Positions 50,732-59,557 of a stretch of 64,000 nt of DNA are shown one piece after another (position 1 is the first letter of the stretch; every line of letters begins with the position of its first letter). The DNA is from CAZCZU01 sp964503475 (lineage in GTDB: Bacteria; Pseudomonadota; Zetaproteobacteria; Mariprofundales; Mariprofundaceae), in contig CAZCZU010000002.1 of assembly GCA_964503475.1 (NCBI GenBank), forward strand, positions 1 to 64,000, written 5' to 3'. The notes under the pieces are model-generated. The model worked only from the letters and a program-made list of their open reading frames with translations. It did no database searches and had not been told where the DNA came from. Made by a program: the position numbers and the translations under genes.

Positions 50732-51247
50732 GTGAGAATATTAGTTCTTCTTCTGTTTTTTGTTGCATTGTCCGGCTGTGCGCCAAAAACAGGAGAGATT
50801 CATTCTATGCCGGATATTGATGCTAAGGCGTCGGCAGAAGTGACTATTATTAGAAACTATAATTTTTTTGGCGCGGCCATACGGCTGTATCCGACGGTGA
50901 ACGGAAAAAAGATAGCAGGTTTGTATACCAAAGATTTCGTTCGCTTCCGCTTGAAAGAAGGGAAGTACACATTGGGTGTCATGGTTCCCGACGTTTTTCT
51001 GGGCCGATGGAAAGAAGGGAATAAAATTGAAAAGCAGGTTGAAGCAGAAGAGAGCTATTATTTCCTGCTGAGTCCGCTTCCATTGAAGGGGATGGAAATC
51101 GAGGAAATTAGCCGGGAAGAGGGTGAGAAAAGGCTTTCTGAGTCCACTAGGATTGAAACCGGTAAATTATCCAGTAACAAAGACCCCGTGGCATCTGTTA
51201 TAGCACCAAATGCTGAAGCAGAGGGTGAAAGCGAGGGCGATGAATGA
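50732..51247 (+). CDS. Lipoprotein of the DUF2846 type
   Basis: A 171-residue lipoprotein if started at GTG 50732 (MRILVLLLFFVALSGC); lipobox LSGC. Following are AEVTIIRNYNFFGAAIRLYPTVNGKKIAGLYTKDFVRFRLKEGKYTLGV, an arrangement close to DUF2846 domains, and an acidic C-terminus (NAEAEGESEGDE). An ATG at 50705 is a possible alternative start. It lies in the AT-rich accessory part, with GGGGTG as a modest ribosome binding site. Confidence 0.7.
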   Translation: MRILVLLLFFVALSGCAPKTGEIHSMPDIDAKASAEVTIIRNYNFFGAAIRLYPTVNGKKIAGLYTKDFVRFRLKEGKYTLGVMVPDVFLGRWKEGNKIEKQVEAEESYYFLLSPLPLKGMEIEEISREEGEKRLSESTRIETGKLSSNKDPVASVIAPNAEAEGESEGDE

Positions 51248-51354
51248 CTGGAAACTGGGTCGATTCAGAGTGCTTATTTCCGATGTCCATGTGGGTTAAT
51301 GAATATACTGTCCCAGATTCACGATTTTGACCTCACATTCCGCAGGGAGGAAGA

Positions 51355-52260
51355 GTGGAAAATAATAAAGGGATCGAGTTCGAAAAAGTCGTGGCAAAGA
51401 TTCAAGAGCAAATCGACCCGAACGCTAAAGTGTCTCACGACGAGCATATTGTCGATAAGCTCGGGCATTCACGTCAGTTTGATGTTGTAATAAGAGGTAC
51501 TTTTGCGGGCCAAGAATTATTGGGCGTTATTGAATGCAAAGACCTAAAGAAAAAGGTTGGCACGCCTGAGGTTGACGCATTTGTAACTAAGGCCGCAAAC
51601 ATAAATGCTAATTTTAAAGTAATCGTTTCTAGGAAAGGCTTTACTGGGCCTGCCATTAAAGAAGCAAAGCACTATGGAATTCAAACGCTATCGCTGATTT
51701 CAAATGATGAAGTGAACGAAAACTTCAAGGTAGGAATTTATTGTCATGCGGATATTTATTATTGGGAGCAGTTGCGTTTGACGTTGCTATTCGTCGATGA
51801 GCCAAAAGAGCCGATAACTTTTGATTTATACGATGTCAGGATAAATAACAAACAAGTTGTTGATTGGTTCACTAACTATTTGCTGGCTAATCATGAGTCT
51901 GAAATGACAGAGGATTGGATTAGCGTCGGCGTAGAATTTCAAAATAATCAATTGGTCACGGTGTCTGATGGAGAGACAGTTAAGTGTAGAGGTTTGGAAT
52001 TTGGTGCAAAGCGAGTAAAACAAAAGAAGCAGAAATTCGTCGGAATAAATGGCGTTGGTTTTTTTGATTGGCAGACAAGCCGAGCGACGTTACCTCCTCA
52101 AAATGATATAAAGCTTGACCCATTTCAGGCCAATTTTATGGAGTGGGAAGAGCGAGTGACCGACGAGTTTGGTCATAGCGGTTTTCTGGAAATAACATTC
52201 GTAGGTATTAACGACCAATTTAAATTGATCGAAGGTGCAATCGATCTAGAGGCACTGTGA
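51355..52260 (+). CDS. Stand-alone Mrr-like restriction endonuclease
   Basis: A 301-residue protein starting at GTG 51355 with AGGGAGG six bases upstream. Residues 5-130 form a PD-(D/E)xK nuclease fold of the Mrr/restriction type: Asp43 in RQFDVVIRG and Glu60-Cys-Lys62 in LLGVIECKD give the catalytic D...ExK. The C-terminal 170 residues have beta character and no recognised motif. No methyltransferase gene is adjacent, so it may be a modification-dependent (type IV-like) enzyme. Codon use is AT-rich compared with neighbours, a sign of recent transfer. Confidence 0.78.
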   Translation: MENNKGIEFEKVVAKIQEQIDPNAKVSHDEHIVDKLGHSRQFDVVIRGTFAGQELLGVIECKDLKKKVGTPEVDAFVTKAANINANFKVIVSRKGFTGPAIKEAKHYGIQTLSLISNDEVNENFKVGIYCHADIYYWEQLRLTLLFVDEPKEPITFDLYDVRINNKQVVDWFTNYLLANHESEMTEDWISVGVEFQNNQLVTVSDGETVKCRGLEFGAKRVKQKKQKFVGINGVGFFDWQTSRATLPPQNDIKLDPFQANFMEWEERVTDEFGHSGFLEITFVGINDQFKLIEGAIDLEAL

Positions 52261-52324
52261 TTATTAGGTGAGCAAGGCTTTCAAATCACGCATTTTTAAT
52301 TGATTGGCGTTACCATGCGCCGCT

Positions 52325-53593
52325 ATGGCAACGATTACCCTTCTTTTCCTGATCATGCTGGCCGCAAGCATCGCCTTCGATCTGTGGCTGGATGGCCGCC
52401 AGATCGGCCACATTGCAAAGCATCGCGATGCAGTACCCGAGCGCTTCGCCGAAGGCGTATCGCTTGAGGCGCACCAGAAGGCGGCCGACTACTCCACCGC
52501 CAAGCTGAAGCTGGGCCGCATTGAGACGGCCTACAGCGCAGCGCTGCTATTGCTCTGGACGCTGGGCGGCGGGCTGAACTGGCTGGATGGCCTCACCGGC
52601 GCATGGTTCGACTCCGCTATCTGGCATGGCGTTGCCTTTTTGATCGCCTTCTTCCTGATCTCCTCGCTGCTCGATGTGCCGTTCTCGATCTACAAGACCT
52701 TCGTGGTCGAGGAGCGCTTCGGCTTCAACCGTGTGACACCGAAGCTGTTCGTGATCGACATGATCCGCGGCGGGGCGCTGATGCTGCTCTTTGGCCTGCC
52801 GCTGGCCTGGGTGGTGCTGTGGCTGATGGATGTCTCCGGCAGCCTCTGGTGGCTTTACGCCTGGGCGGTGTGGACCGGCTTCTCGCTGTTCATGATGTGG
52901 GCCTACCCGACCTTTATCGCCCCGATGTTCAACAAGTTCACCCCCATGGAGGAGGGCGAGCTTAAATCGCGCATCGAGACCCTGCTTGAGCGCTGCGGCT
53001 TTACCAGCAACGGCCTGTTCGTCATGGATGGCTCGAAGCGCTCGGCGCACGGCAACGCCTACTTCAGCGGTATCGGCAATGCCAAGCGCATCGTCTTCTT
53101 CGACACCCTGCTCAAGCAGCTCGATATCCCCGAGACGGAAGCGGTGCTGGCGCACGAGCTGGGCCATTTCCGCCGCAACCATGTGAAGAAGCGCATGGGT
53201 ATGATGTTCGGCTTCTTCCTGGTCGGCTTCGCCATCCTCGGCTGGGTGGCCCAGCAGCCGTGGTTCTATTCGGGCCTTGGCATCACCACCCCATCCGATC
53301 ATGCCGCACTCTTGCTGTTCATGCTGGCCGCCCCGGTGTTCAGCTTCTGGTTGTCGCCCATCTCCAGCTACTACTCGCGCAAGCACGAGTTCGAGGCCGA
53401 TGCCTATGCCGTGGCGCATGCCGATGGCGAGCGGTTGATCACGGCGCTTGTGCGCATGTACGAGGACAACGCCAGCACGCTGACTCCGGACCCGATCTAC
53501 TCGATGGTGAACGACTCGCATCCGCCAGCCCCGATCCGGGTGCCGCATATCGAGCAGTGCATGGCCGAGAAAAAAGAGGTTTCAAATGGCTGA
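52325..53593 (+). CDS. Ste24-like M48 endopeptidase (CAAX prenyl protease type)
   Basis: A 422-residue integral membrane protease. Six or seven membrane helices surround the zinc site: HELGHFRRNH (His277 and His281 by my count), third ligand in HEFEADAYA. The STE24 N-terminal domain (VVEERFGFNRVTPKLFVIDMIRGG) is typical. Bacterial homologues process or degrade membrane proteins and lipoproteins; the exact substrate is unknown. It is the third M48 family gene in this window. It overlaps trhP by eight bases. Confidence 0.9.
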   Translation: MATITLLFLIMLAASIAFDLWLDGRQIGHIAKHRDAVPERFAEGVSLEAHQKAADYSTAKLKLGRIETAYSAALLLLWTLGGGLNWLDGLTGAWFDSAIWHGVAFLIAFFLISSLLDVPFSIYKTFVVEERFGFNRVTPKLFVIDMIRGGALMLLFGLPLAWVVLWLMDVSGSLWWLYAWAVWTGFSLFMMWAYPTFIAPMFNKFTPMEEGELKSRIETLLERCGFTSNGLFVMDGSKRSAHGNAYFSGIGNAKRIVFFDTLLKQLDIPETEAVLAHELGHFRRNHVKKRMGMMFGFFLVGFAILGWVAQQPWFYSGLGITTPSDHAALLLFMLAAPVFSFWLSPISSYYSRKHEFEADAYAVAHADGERLITALVRMYEDNASTLTPDPIYSMVNDSHPPAPIRVPHIEQCMAEKKEVSNG

Positions 53594-54974
53594 TATCGAG
53601 CTTCTGGCCCCGGCCGGCACCATCCGCAACATGCGCTACGCCTTCGCCTACGGGGCGGACGCCGTCTATGCCGGCCAGCCGCGCTACTCTCTCAGGGTAA
53701 GGAACAACGACTTCCAGCTGGAGAACCTGAAGACCGGTATCGATGAGGCGCACGCGCAGGGCAAGAAGTTCTTCGTCGCCAGTAACCTGTTGCCGCACAA
53801 CAACAAGCTGACCCGCTATCTGGAGCACATGCAGCCGGTAATCGAGATGAATCCGGATGCACTGATCATGGCCGATCCGGGCCTGATCATGATGGTGCGC
53901 GAGCGGTGGCCGGAGGTGCCGGTGCATCTCTCCGTGCAGGCCAACACCATGAACTGGCAGGCGGTGAAGTTCTGGCAGTCGGTTGGTGTTTCGCGCGTCA
54001 TCCTCTCCCGTGAGCTTTCGCTTGATGAGGTGGAGGAGATCCGCCAGCGCTGCCCGGACATGGAGATCGAGGTGTTCGTGCACGGCGCCCTCTGCATCGC
54101 CTACTCGGGTCGCTGCCTGCTCTCCGGTTACTTCAACCACCGCGATGCGAATCAAGGGACGTGTACCAATGCCTGCCGCTGGGAATACGGCATGGAGGGG
54201 GCCGCCGAGGATATCAGCGGCGATGTCATTCCCATCAAGGCGATGGACGAGATGATGGAGCCGCAGCCCTTCGCTGATACCGGGCACGTGGAGCGCCATC
54301 CACTGGCCGACAAGGTTTACACCCTTACCGAGCCGAACCGGCCGGATGAGCAGATGCCGGTATTCGAGGATGAGCACGGCACCTACATCATGAACTCGCG
54401 CGATCTGCGCGCCGTCCAGCATGTTGAACGGCTGGTGAAGATCGGGGTCGACTCGCTGAAAATTGAGGGGCGCACCAAATCTCATTATTACGTGGCGCGC
54501 ACCAGCCAGATCTACCGCCAGGCGATCGACGATGCCGTGGCCGGGCGTCCGTTCGACGAATCACTGATGTTCAAGCTCGATGCGCTGGCCAACCGTGGCT
54601 ACACGGACGGCTTCTATACCCGCAAGCGCGCTTCCGCCTCCCAGAACTATGAGACAGGTAATTCGCAGTTCAGCGGCCAGCGCTTTGTCGGCGAGGTGCT
54701 GGAGTACGATGCCGATACGGGCCGCGCCCTGATCGAGGTGAAGAACAAGTTCTCGGTCGGCGATTCGATGGAGATGGTCGATCCGGCCGGCAACCGCACC
54801 TTCACCATCGATGCGATGTGGGAGGCGAAGTTCGGCGAAGAGCCCATCGAGGTGGCGCCGGGCAGTGGCCACAAGGTGTGGATCAAATTGCCGGCCACAC
54901 CCTCCGAGCACACGCTGCTGGCGGTGAACCTGCCCGAGGAGAAGGCCCCGGCAGCCGAGGCGGCTAAGGCCTGA
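53586..54974 (+). CDS. trhP: tRNA hydroxylation protein P (U32 family, YegQ)
   Basis: A 462-residue U32 family protein. The family signature E-x-F-x2-G-[SA]-x-C-x4-G-x-C is present as EVFVHGALCIAYSGRC, followed by further Cys (GTCTNAC) that belong to the iron-sulfur site. In E. coli TrhP makes 5-hydroxyuridine at tRNA position 34 with prephenate. The ATG at 53586 lies inside the protease gene's end. Its 3' end overlaps the convergent DUF3592 gene by 11 bases. Confidence 0.92.
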   Translation: MADIELLAPAGTIRNMRYAFAYGADAVYAGQPRYSLRVRNNDFQLENLKTGIDEAHAQGKKFFVASNLLPHNNKLTRYLEHMQPVIEMNPDALIMADPGLIMMVRERWPEVPVHLSVQANTMNWQAVKFWQSVGVSRVILSRELSLDEVEEIRQRCPDMEIEVFVHGALCIAYSGRCLLSGYFNHRDANQGTCTNACRWEYGMEGAAEDISGDVIPIKAMDEMMEPQPFADTGHVERHPLADKVYTLTEPNRPDEQMPVFEDEHGTYIMNSRDLRAVQHVERLVKIGVDSLKIEGRTKSHYYVARTSQIYRQAIDDAVAGRPFDESLMFKLDALANRGYTDGFYTRKRASASQNYETGNSQFSGQRFVGEVLEYDADTGRALIEVKNKFSVGDSMEMVDPAGNRTFTIDAMWEAKFGEEPIEVAPGSGHKVWIKLPATPSEHTLLAVNLPEEKAPAAEAAKA

Positions 54975-55989
54975 CCTGTTCGGACCGCCGTCGCCACATG
55001 GCGATGCCGGCCGCCAGCATGATAAGGCCCATGCCGCCCAGGATGATCGTGGCCAGCCAGTTCTGCCAGCCGCCATCGATGATCGCTTCTTGAGGGTCAG
55101 CCGGATCGTAGAGCACGCGCACCGCATCGCCGCGCTTTAGTGAGGGGTGACTGCTGCCGGACTCGTGCGTGAAGCGGATGCGTTCTCCACCGGGGGCGCT
55201 GAAATCGACCACCGCGTGGTAGGTGGTCGTGGTGCGGCCGTCGCTGGTGGAGGTGTGACGCTCGAAATCGACCACGGTGCCATTGGTTGCCTCGGCCCGC
55301 TCCAGGAAGGCCTGGCGCTCCATCCCCAGCCAGCCGCCGCCACCCAGCATACCCAGTCCCAACAGGATGATCAGCGGCGCGAAACGGCGGGCCCGGGCCT
55401 CGCTCTTTGCCCGCTCTGCCTTCAGTGACGAGGTGTCGCGGATGATCTCCCCTTCAGGGCCATCGCTCTGCCGTGCTTCGGCGATCTTCTCCTTCAGCTC
55501 TTCGATGGAGCCGATGCCTGCGGCCTGCATCCGACGCACGATGCTGACCAGGATGGAGATGACCACGGCGGCGGCGATGGCCAGCGAGAAGGGATTCGCC
55601 TCGAAGATATTGAAGAAGAGCACGCAGGCGCCGATGCCGATGGCGAAAAAGACGCCGCCCATCACCATGCTGCCCTTGCCCTTCAGCCGCCCCTTATCGG
55701 GATGCTGCGGCTGCACCAGAACGGTCACCCCCTCGCCGATGTCGTGCGTGATGGCGCTGCTGCCGATGCGGCCTGTGAAGGCGTGGCTTTCGCCCCGGAA
55801 ACTGTATTTGATCACCGGATGGTAGAAGGTGCGGGGGCCGTTTTTGCGGCCGCGGCTGATGCGCCGCTCCAGGGCGATCACCTCACCATGCACCTCCCCG
55901 GCCGTGGCCCGGAAACGGCGCTCATCCCACAAGATGAAGCCGCCGATAGCGGCGAAGACGAGCCCGACCAGCAGAAACACGATCTCCAT
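54964..55989 (-). CDS. Membrane protein with two DUF3592 domains
   Basis: A 341-residue protein. Helix near 1-22, DUF3592 domain at about 32-95 (GEVIALERRISRGRKNGPRTFYHPVIKYSFRGESHAFTGRIGSS), two helices at 108-150, a charged linker (EELKEKIAEARQSDG), another helix, a second DUF3592 domain at about 235-305 (GTVVDFERHTSTSDGRTTTTYHAVVDFSAPGGERIRFTHESGSSHPSLKRGDAVRVLYDPADP), and a final helix. The domain is a small extracytoplasmic beta fold of unknown role. Confidence 0.83.
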   Translation of the reverse strand: MEIVFLLVGLVFAAIGGFILWDERRFRATAGEVHGEVIALERRISRGRKNGPRTFYHPVIKYSFRGESHAFTGRIGSSAITHDIGEGVTVLVQPQHPDKGRLKGKGSMVMGGVFFAIGIGACVLFFNIFEANPFSLAIAAAVVISILVSIVRRMQAAGIGSIEELKEKIAEARQSDGPEGEIIRDTSSLKAERAKSEARARRFAPLIILLGLGMLGGGGWLGMERQAFLERAEATNGTVVDFERHTSTSDGRTTTTYHAVVDFSAPGGERIRFTHESGSSHPSLKRGDAVRVLYDPADPQEAIIDGGWQNWLATIILGGMGLIMLAAGIAMWRRRSEQVRP

Positions 55990-56027
55990 GCTTTTCCTCC
56001 CCTGTCATGCCCACTGGTGGCGATGGC

Positions 56028-56480
56028 CTATGGTTGTTTCTCGTCCGGTTTTTCGATGATGATCGGCGGCTCGAATTTCAGGTCGATGCTGTCGAACTGC
56101 TCTCGGGACGGGTTGACGATGTGACGTTTGAAGGCGGAGTCGATCTTCAGCCAGCGCTCGATCAGCACCGCATCGAGGCCGAACTCTTCAAGTGATTCGT
56201 GCAGCAGCTGCCTGCGTACGGCAAACAGCTCCTCGGTAATAAACATCGCCCGGTGGGTGATCTCCGGGTCCTTGCCGGGATAGACGATCGGGCCGCCCAT
56301 CTTCTCGCCCATGAACTGGGTCTGGCGGTTCTCGATCAGCTCCTGTTTGTGCCCTTCGAAGAACTTGCCCAGCCAGGGATGGGTATAGACCTTGTCGTAG
56401 AAGCGTTTGTGCACCCGTTCCAGTGTTGGCAGGCCACCCACGGCGTCAAACAGGGTCTCTTTGCCCGCCGTGTTGTTCAT
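56028..56480 (-). CDS. Truncated haemoglobin
   Basis: A 150-residue protein started at MNNTAGKETLFDAVGGLPTLERVHKRFYDKVYTHPWLGKFF. The proximal His of the globin is probably in THRAMFITEEL; the QTQFMGEKMGG segment fits the CD/E region of the 2-on-2 globins. These bind oxygen, NO or CO. It begins four bases after the adenylate cyclase stop, with its ribosome binding region inside that gene, so the two are made together. Confidence 0.83.
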   Translation of the reverse strand: MNNTAGKETLFDAVGGLPTLERVHKRFYDKVYTHPWLGKFFEGHKQELIENRQTQFMGEKMGGPIVYPGKDPEITHRAMFITEELFAVRRQLLHESLEEFGLDAVLIERWLKIDSAFKRHIVNPSREQFDSIDLKFEPPIIIEKPDEKQP

Positions 56481-56484
56481 GGGG

Positions 56485-57669
56485 TTATTCGTCCAGTGAC
56501 TGGTTGCCACCGGTGCTGACCAGAATCTTGTCGAATTCACCGGTCGCCATCTGGGCCCGTTTTTCAAGCAGGCGGTCGATGGTCGCCTTGTCCGGTACGC
56601 GATAGCAGACCACCGGCGTGTTGCGGTTCTTCAGACGGGCAGTACCGATGCGCTGCATCGGGATATCGCTGCGGCAGCGCTTCTGGGTATCTTCGCTGGC
56701 GATAATCTGGTTCTCCTTGGCCAGCGTCTGCAGGCGCGAGGCGACATTCACGGCATCGCCGATGACGGTGTAATCCTTGCGATTCTCCGAGCCGATATTA
56801 CCGGCCAGTATCTCGCCGGTGTTCAGGCCGATACCGATGGAGAAGACCGGCATGCCCAGCGAGCTGCGGTGGGCCATCAGCTTCTCCACCTCTTCGCGCA
56901 TCTCGATGGCTGCACGCGTGGCATCCAGGGTGGAGCGCTCCCTGGGCTGGGTCAGGCCGAAGACGGCCATGATTGCGTCACCAATGAACTTGTCGACCAC
57001 GCCGTGGTGCTTCTGGATGACGTTGACCATGGCATCGAAATACTCGTTGAGCATCGGTACCATCTCATCCGGAGAGAGGGTTTCGGAGAGCGAGGTGAAG
57101 CCGCGGATATCGGCGAAGAGGATGGTGACCAGCCGCTTCTGGTTGGCCAGCGTTCCTTTGGCCCCCTGGGTGCGAATCTGTTCCAGTACGCTGCTGTTGA
57201 CGTAGGGGCGCAGCGCTTCACTGTCGGCCAGCTTCTTCTGGTAGCGCTCGATGTCTTCGCGTGCGCACTTCATCAGGTTGATGGTCAGCTCGCTCTGCTG
57301 GCGTTTGTGCTCCTCCAGTTCGTTGAGCAGCATGTTGAAGTGGACAGTCAGGGTGGAGAGTTCGGCTACCGAGTAGTCGTGCGCCTTTTCGGGGATGCGC
57401 TTGCCGGAGGCGATGGTTTCGCCCGCCTCGTTGACCAGCTCGATCAACTGGTCGGAGAAGCGGCGTAGCATATGGAAACCGAGCAGATGGAACAGCAGGG
57501 CCATGACAGCGAGCAGCGCCGCGGTCTGGGTCAGCGAGAGGCCCGACTCCTGGAAGATATAGACGGCCAGAAGATAGGGGGCGATACCGAGCGTTGCCAG
57601 GATCACATGGATCTGGTTGCGAAAGCTTTTCTGCTTGTGTCGCTTCAGATTCTTGATATGGCTGAACAT
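56485..57669 (-). CDS. Class III adenylate cyclase, membrane-bound
   Basis: A 394-residue enzyme. Two helices (about 20-38 and 45-68) are followed by a HAMP-like linker (SDQLIELVNEAGETIASGKRIPEKAHDYSVAELSTLTVHFNMLL), a coiled coil, and a class III cyclase domain from about 178. Metal ligands are Asp187 (FADIRGFT) and Asp231 (GDAIMAVFG); base-specifying Lys227 and Asp299 indicate ATP rather than GTP; Asn308 and Arg312 are the transition-state pair. It sits four bases before the truncated haemoglobin gene, divergent from the HDAC-family gene. Confidence 0.9.
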   Translation of the reverse strand: MFSHIKNLKRHKQKSFRNQIHVILATLGIAPYLLAVYIFQESGLSLTQTAALLAVMALLFHLLGFHMLRRFSDQLIELVNEAGETIASGKRIPEKAHDYSVAELSTLTVHFNMLLNELEEHKRQQSELTINLMKCAREDIERYQKKLADSEALRPYVNSSVLEQIRTQGAKGTLANQKRLVTILFADIRGFTSLSETLSPDEMVPMLNEYFDAMVNVIQKHHGVVDKFIGDAIMAVFGLTQPRERSTLDATRAAIEMREEVEKLMAHRSSLGMPVFSIGIGLNTGEILAGNIGSENRKDYTVIGDAVNVASRLQTLAKENQIIASEDTQKRCRSDIPMQRIGTARLKNRNTPVVCYRVPDKATIDRLLEKRAQMATGEFDKILVSTGGNQSLDE

Positions 57670-57780
57670 AACCCCTTCTCCCCGTCGGCGATTATTGTCC
57701 CTGCATCTGCTGCGGGCAAGGAGTTCGTTGGCGGGATGTCTATAATGGACGTTAATCCAGAATAACGCGGAGTGTGATCG

Positions 57781-58725
57781 ATGTCACTGGTCAGGGTAGT
57801 TATCGGCGAGGCGCTGGCCCGCTACGGTTTTGGCGACGGTCATCCGTTCGGTACAGACCGGATGGATGCCTTCTGGCACGAAACGGTCGCCCGTTCGCTC
57901 GATCACTGGCTGCATCTGCTGCCGCCGGTGCAGGCCTGCGAAGCGGAGATTCTGCGTTTTCATACCTCCGACTATCTGGAGCGGGTGAAGCGAGTGTCGG
58001 AGACAGGCGAGGGTTATCTCGATATGGGCGATACCCCGGCTTTTCCCGGGGTGTACGAGGCAGCGGCGACCGTGGTTGGCAGCGTGCTGCAAGTGGCCCG
58101 CGATATCATGGAGGGGGAGTGCCAACGCGCCTTTGTACCGATCGCCGGCCTGCACCATGCCCGCCGGGATGGCGCCTCCGGCTTCTGCGTCTTCAACGAT
58201 ATTGGGGTGCTGATCGAGTCGTTGCGCTGCGAGTACGGGGTGCGGCGGATCGCTTATGTCGATATCGATGCCCACCATGGTGATGGCGTTTTCTACGCCT
58301 TCGAAGCGGATGCCGATGTCTGGATTGCCGATATGCATGAGGATGGTCGCTTCCTCTTTCCCGGTACAGGGGGCGGCGGGGAGCAGGGGAGCGGGGCGGC
58401 GGCCGGTACGAAGCTGAATATCCCGCTGCGCCCGGGGGCGACCGATGCCGAATTTCAGGAGGCGTGGCCGCAGGTGGAGGCGCATGTCCGGGCAGCCGCG
58501 CCTGAGTTCATCATCCTGCAGTGCGGAGCCGATTCACTGGCCGGCGATCCGGTCACCCATATGCGCTTTACGCAGCAGGCGCATGCCCATGCCGCGGCAT
58601 CGCTCTGTCGGCTGGCCGATGAACTGGCCGACGGGCGCCTGCTGGCACTGGGCGGGGGCGGCTACAACCGGGCCAATATTGCCGCGGCCTGGAATGCGGT
58701 GCTGGAGGAGCTGGTGGCGGTCTGA
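57781..58725 (+). CDS. Histone deacetylase family protein (AcuC-like)
   Basis: A 314-residue zinc hydrolase of the HDAC superfamily. The active-site set is complete: GLHHARRDGASGFCVFNDI (His-His pair), VDIDAHHGDG (Asp and His zinc ligands), and GADSLAGDP (second Asp). Bacterial members deacetylate acetyl-CoA synthetase or polyamines. GGAG precedes the ATG, and TATAAT (57741-57746) is a likely -10 box. It starts in the gap divergent from the cyclase gene. Confidence 0.9.
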   Translation: MSLVRVVIGEALARYGFGDGHPFGTDRMDAFWHETVARSLDHWLHLLPPVQACEAEILRFHTSDYLERVKRVSETGEGYLDMGDTPAFPGVYEAAATVVGSVLQVARDIMEGECQRAFVPIAGLHHARRDGASGFCVFNDIGVLIESLRCEYGVRRIAYVDIDAHHGDGVFYAFEADADVWIADMHEDGRFLFPGTGGGGEQGSGAAAGTKLNIPLRPGATDAEFQEAWPQVEAHVRAAAPEFIILQCGADSLAGDPVTHMRFTQQAHAHAAASLCRLADELADGRLLALGGGGYNRANIAAAWNAVLEELVAV

Positions 58726-58730
58726 GGCGC

Positions 58731-59114
58731 TCAGGCGGTGAGCTGAAAAATCCAGCGCAGGATCAGGATCAGGGCAATCAGCCAGATGGTGATAATCACG
58801 GCAGCTGCCCGGCGCCCCAGGCTGCCGGGCAGCTGCAGGTCGCGCACGGCACGCTCGCGGTACTCCTGCCACAGTTCATCCGGCATCAGCTTCAGGGCCA
58901 GCCAGATGCCGATCGGCAGGATGACAAGGTCGTCCAGGTAGCCGATGACAGGGATGAAGTCGGGAATCAGGTCGATGGGGCTCAGCACATAGGCCACGGT
59001 GGCCAGGATAACGATGCGGGCCGGCCACGGCGTGCGCTTGTCCGAGGCGGCAAGATAGAGAGCCAGGGTATGGCTCTTCAGCGTCTCCAGACGCGCCTGC
59101 ATGCGTCCGCTCAT
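58731..59114 (-). CDS. YkvA/DUF1232 membrane protein
   Basis: A 127-residue protein. DUF1232 core: TPWPARIVILATVAYVLSPIDLIPDFIPVIGYLDDLVILPIGIWLALKLMP, with conserved SPIDLIPD and GYLDD. A final helix (AAVIITIWLIALILILRWIF) anchors it. The family is of unknown function. It overlaps the terB-like gene by four bases and ends the long minus-strand run. Confidence 0.85.
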   Translation of the reverse strand: MSGRMQARLETLKSHTLALYLAASDKRTPWPARIVILATVAYVLSPIDLIPDFIPVIGYLDDLVILPIGIWLALKLMPDELWQEYRERAVRDLQLPGSLGRRAAAVIITIWLIALILILRWIFQLTA

Positions 59115-59557
59115 GCCGGATGCTCGCGGCTGGCGGCAACTTTGGCGGCGATGAAGCCGCGGTGATCGATGCCGAGCAGTTCGGCGGCCCTGCGGATCAG
59201 TTGCTCCTCGTAGGCATCGATATGGCCATCGGCCATCGCCACCGCCCAGAGTTGCTGCACGATACGGCCGCGCTCGGCGGTGGAGAAGGCGCGTACCACC
59301 TGCGAGGTGAAGCGGTGCAGATCATGGGCCGAAGTGGTTGCTGCATGCGCCTCCTCGATCAGGTCCGTCACTTCGCTACGCTTCAGGTCGAAACGCTGCT
59401 CCAGGGCCCGGATGATGACATTCTCTTCCGCCGTATCGAGATGCCCGTCCATGCGCATCACCTCGACCAGCAGGGCCGCCACGGCCAGCGGCACATTGTC
59501 CCTCTCTGTTTCAGGCGTGGCAGCTTCGCTCCACAGCCGCTTCAGTGTGGCAATCAC
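59111..59557 (-). CDS. TerB family protein
   Basis: A 148-residue helical protein with the TerB-like layout: an acidic metal-binding turn in EVMRMDGHLDTAEENVIIRALEQRF and a second in AVAMADGHIDAYEEQLIRRAAELLGI. TerB domains appear in tellurite resistance and in membrane stress systems. Here no other ter gene is near, so the name reflects domain type only. It overlaps ggt and the YkvA gene by four bases each. Confidence 0.87.
   Translation of the reverse strand: MIATLKRLWSEAATPETERDNVPLAVAALLVEVMRMDGHLDTAEENVIIRALEQRFDLKRSEVTDLIEEAHAATTSAHDLHRFTSQVVRAFSTAERGRIVQQLWAVAMADGHIDAYEEQLIRRAAELLGIDHRGFIAAKVAASREHPA

Noticed and set aside
52261..52320. Third copy of the TTGCTCAC hairpin element (minus strand)
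   Set aside because: The octamer and a GCGTGATTT-like stretch are present, but the adjoining stems do not pair, so chance is more likely.
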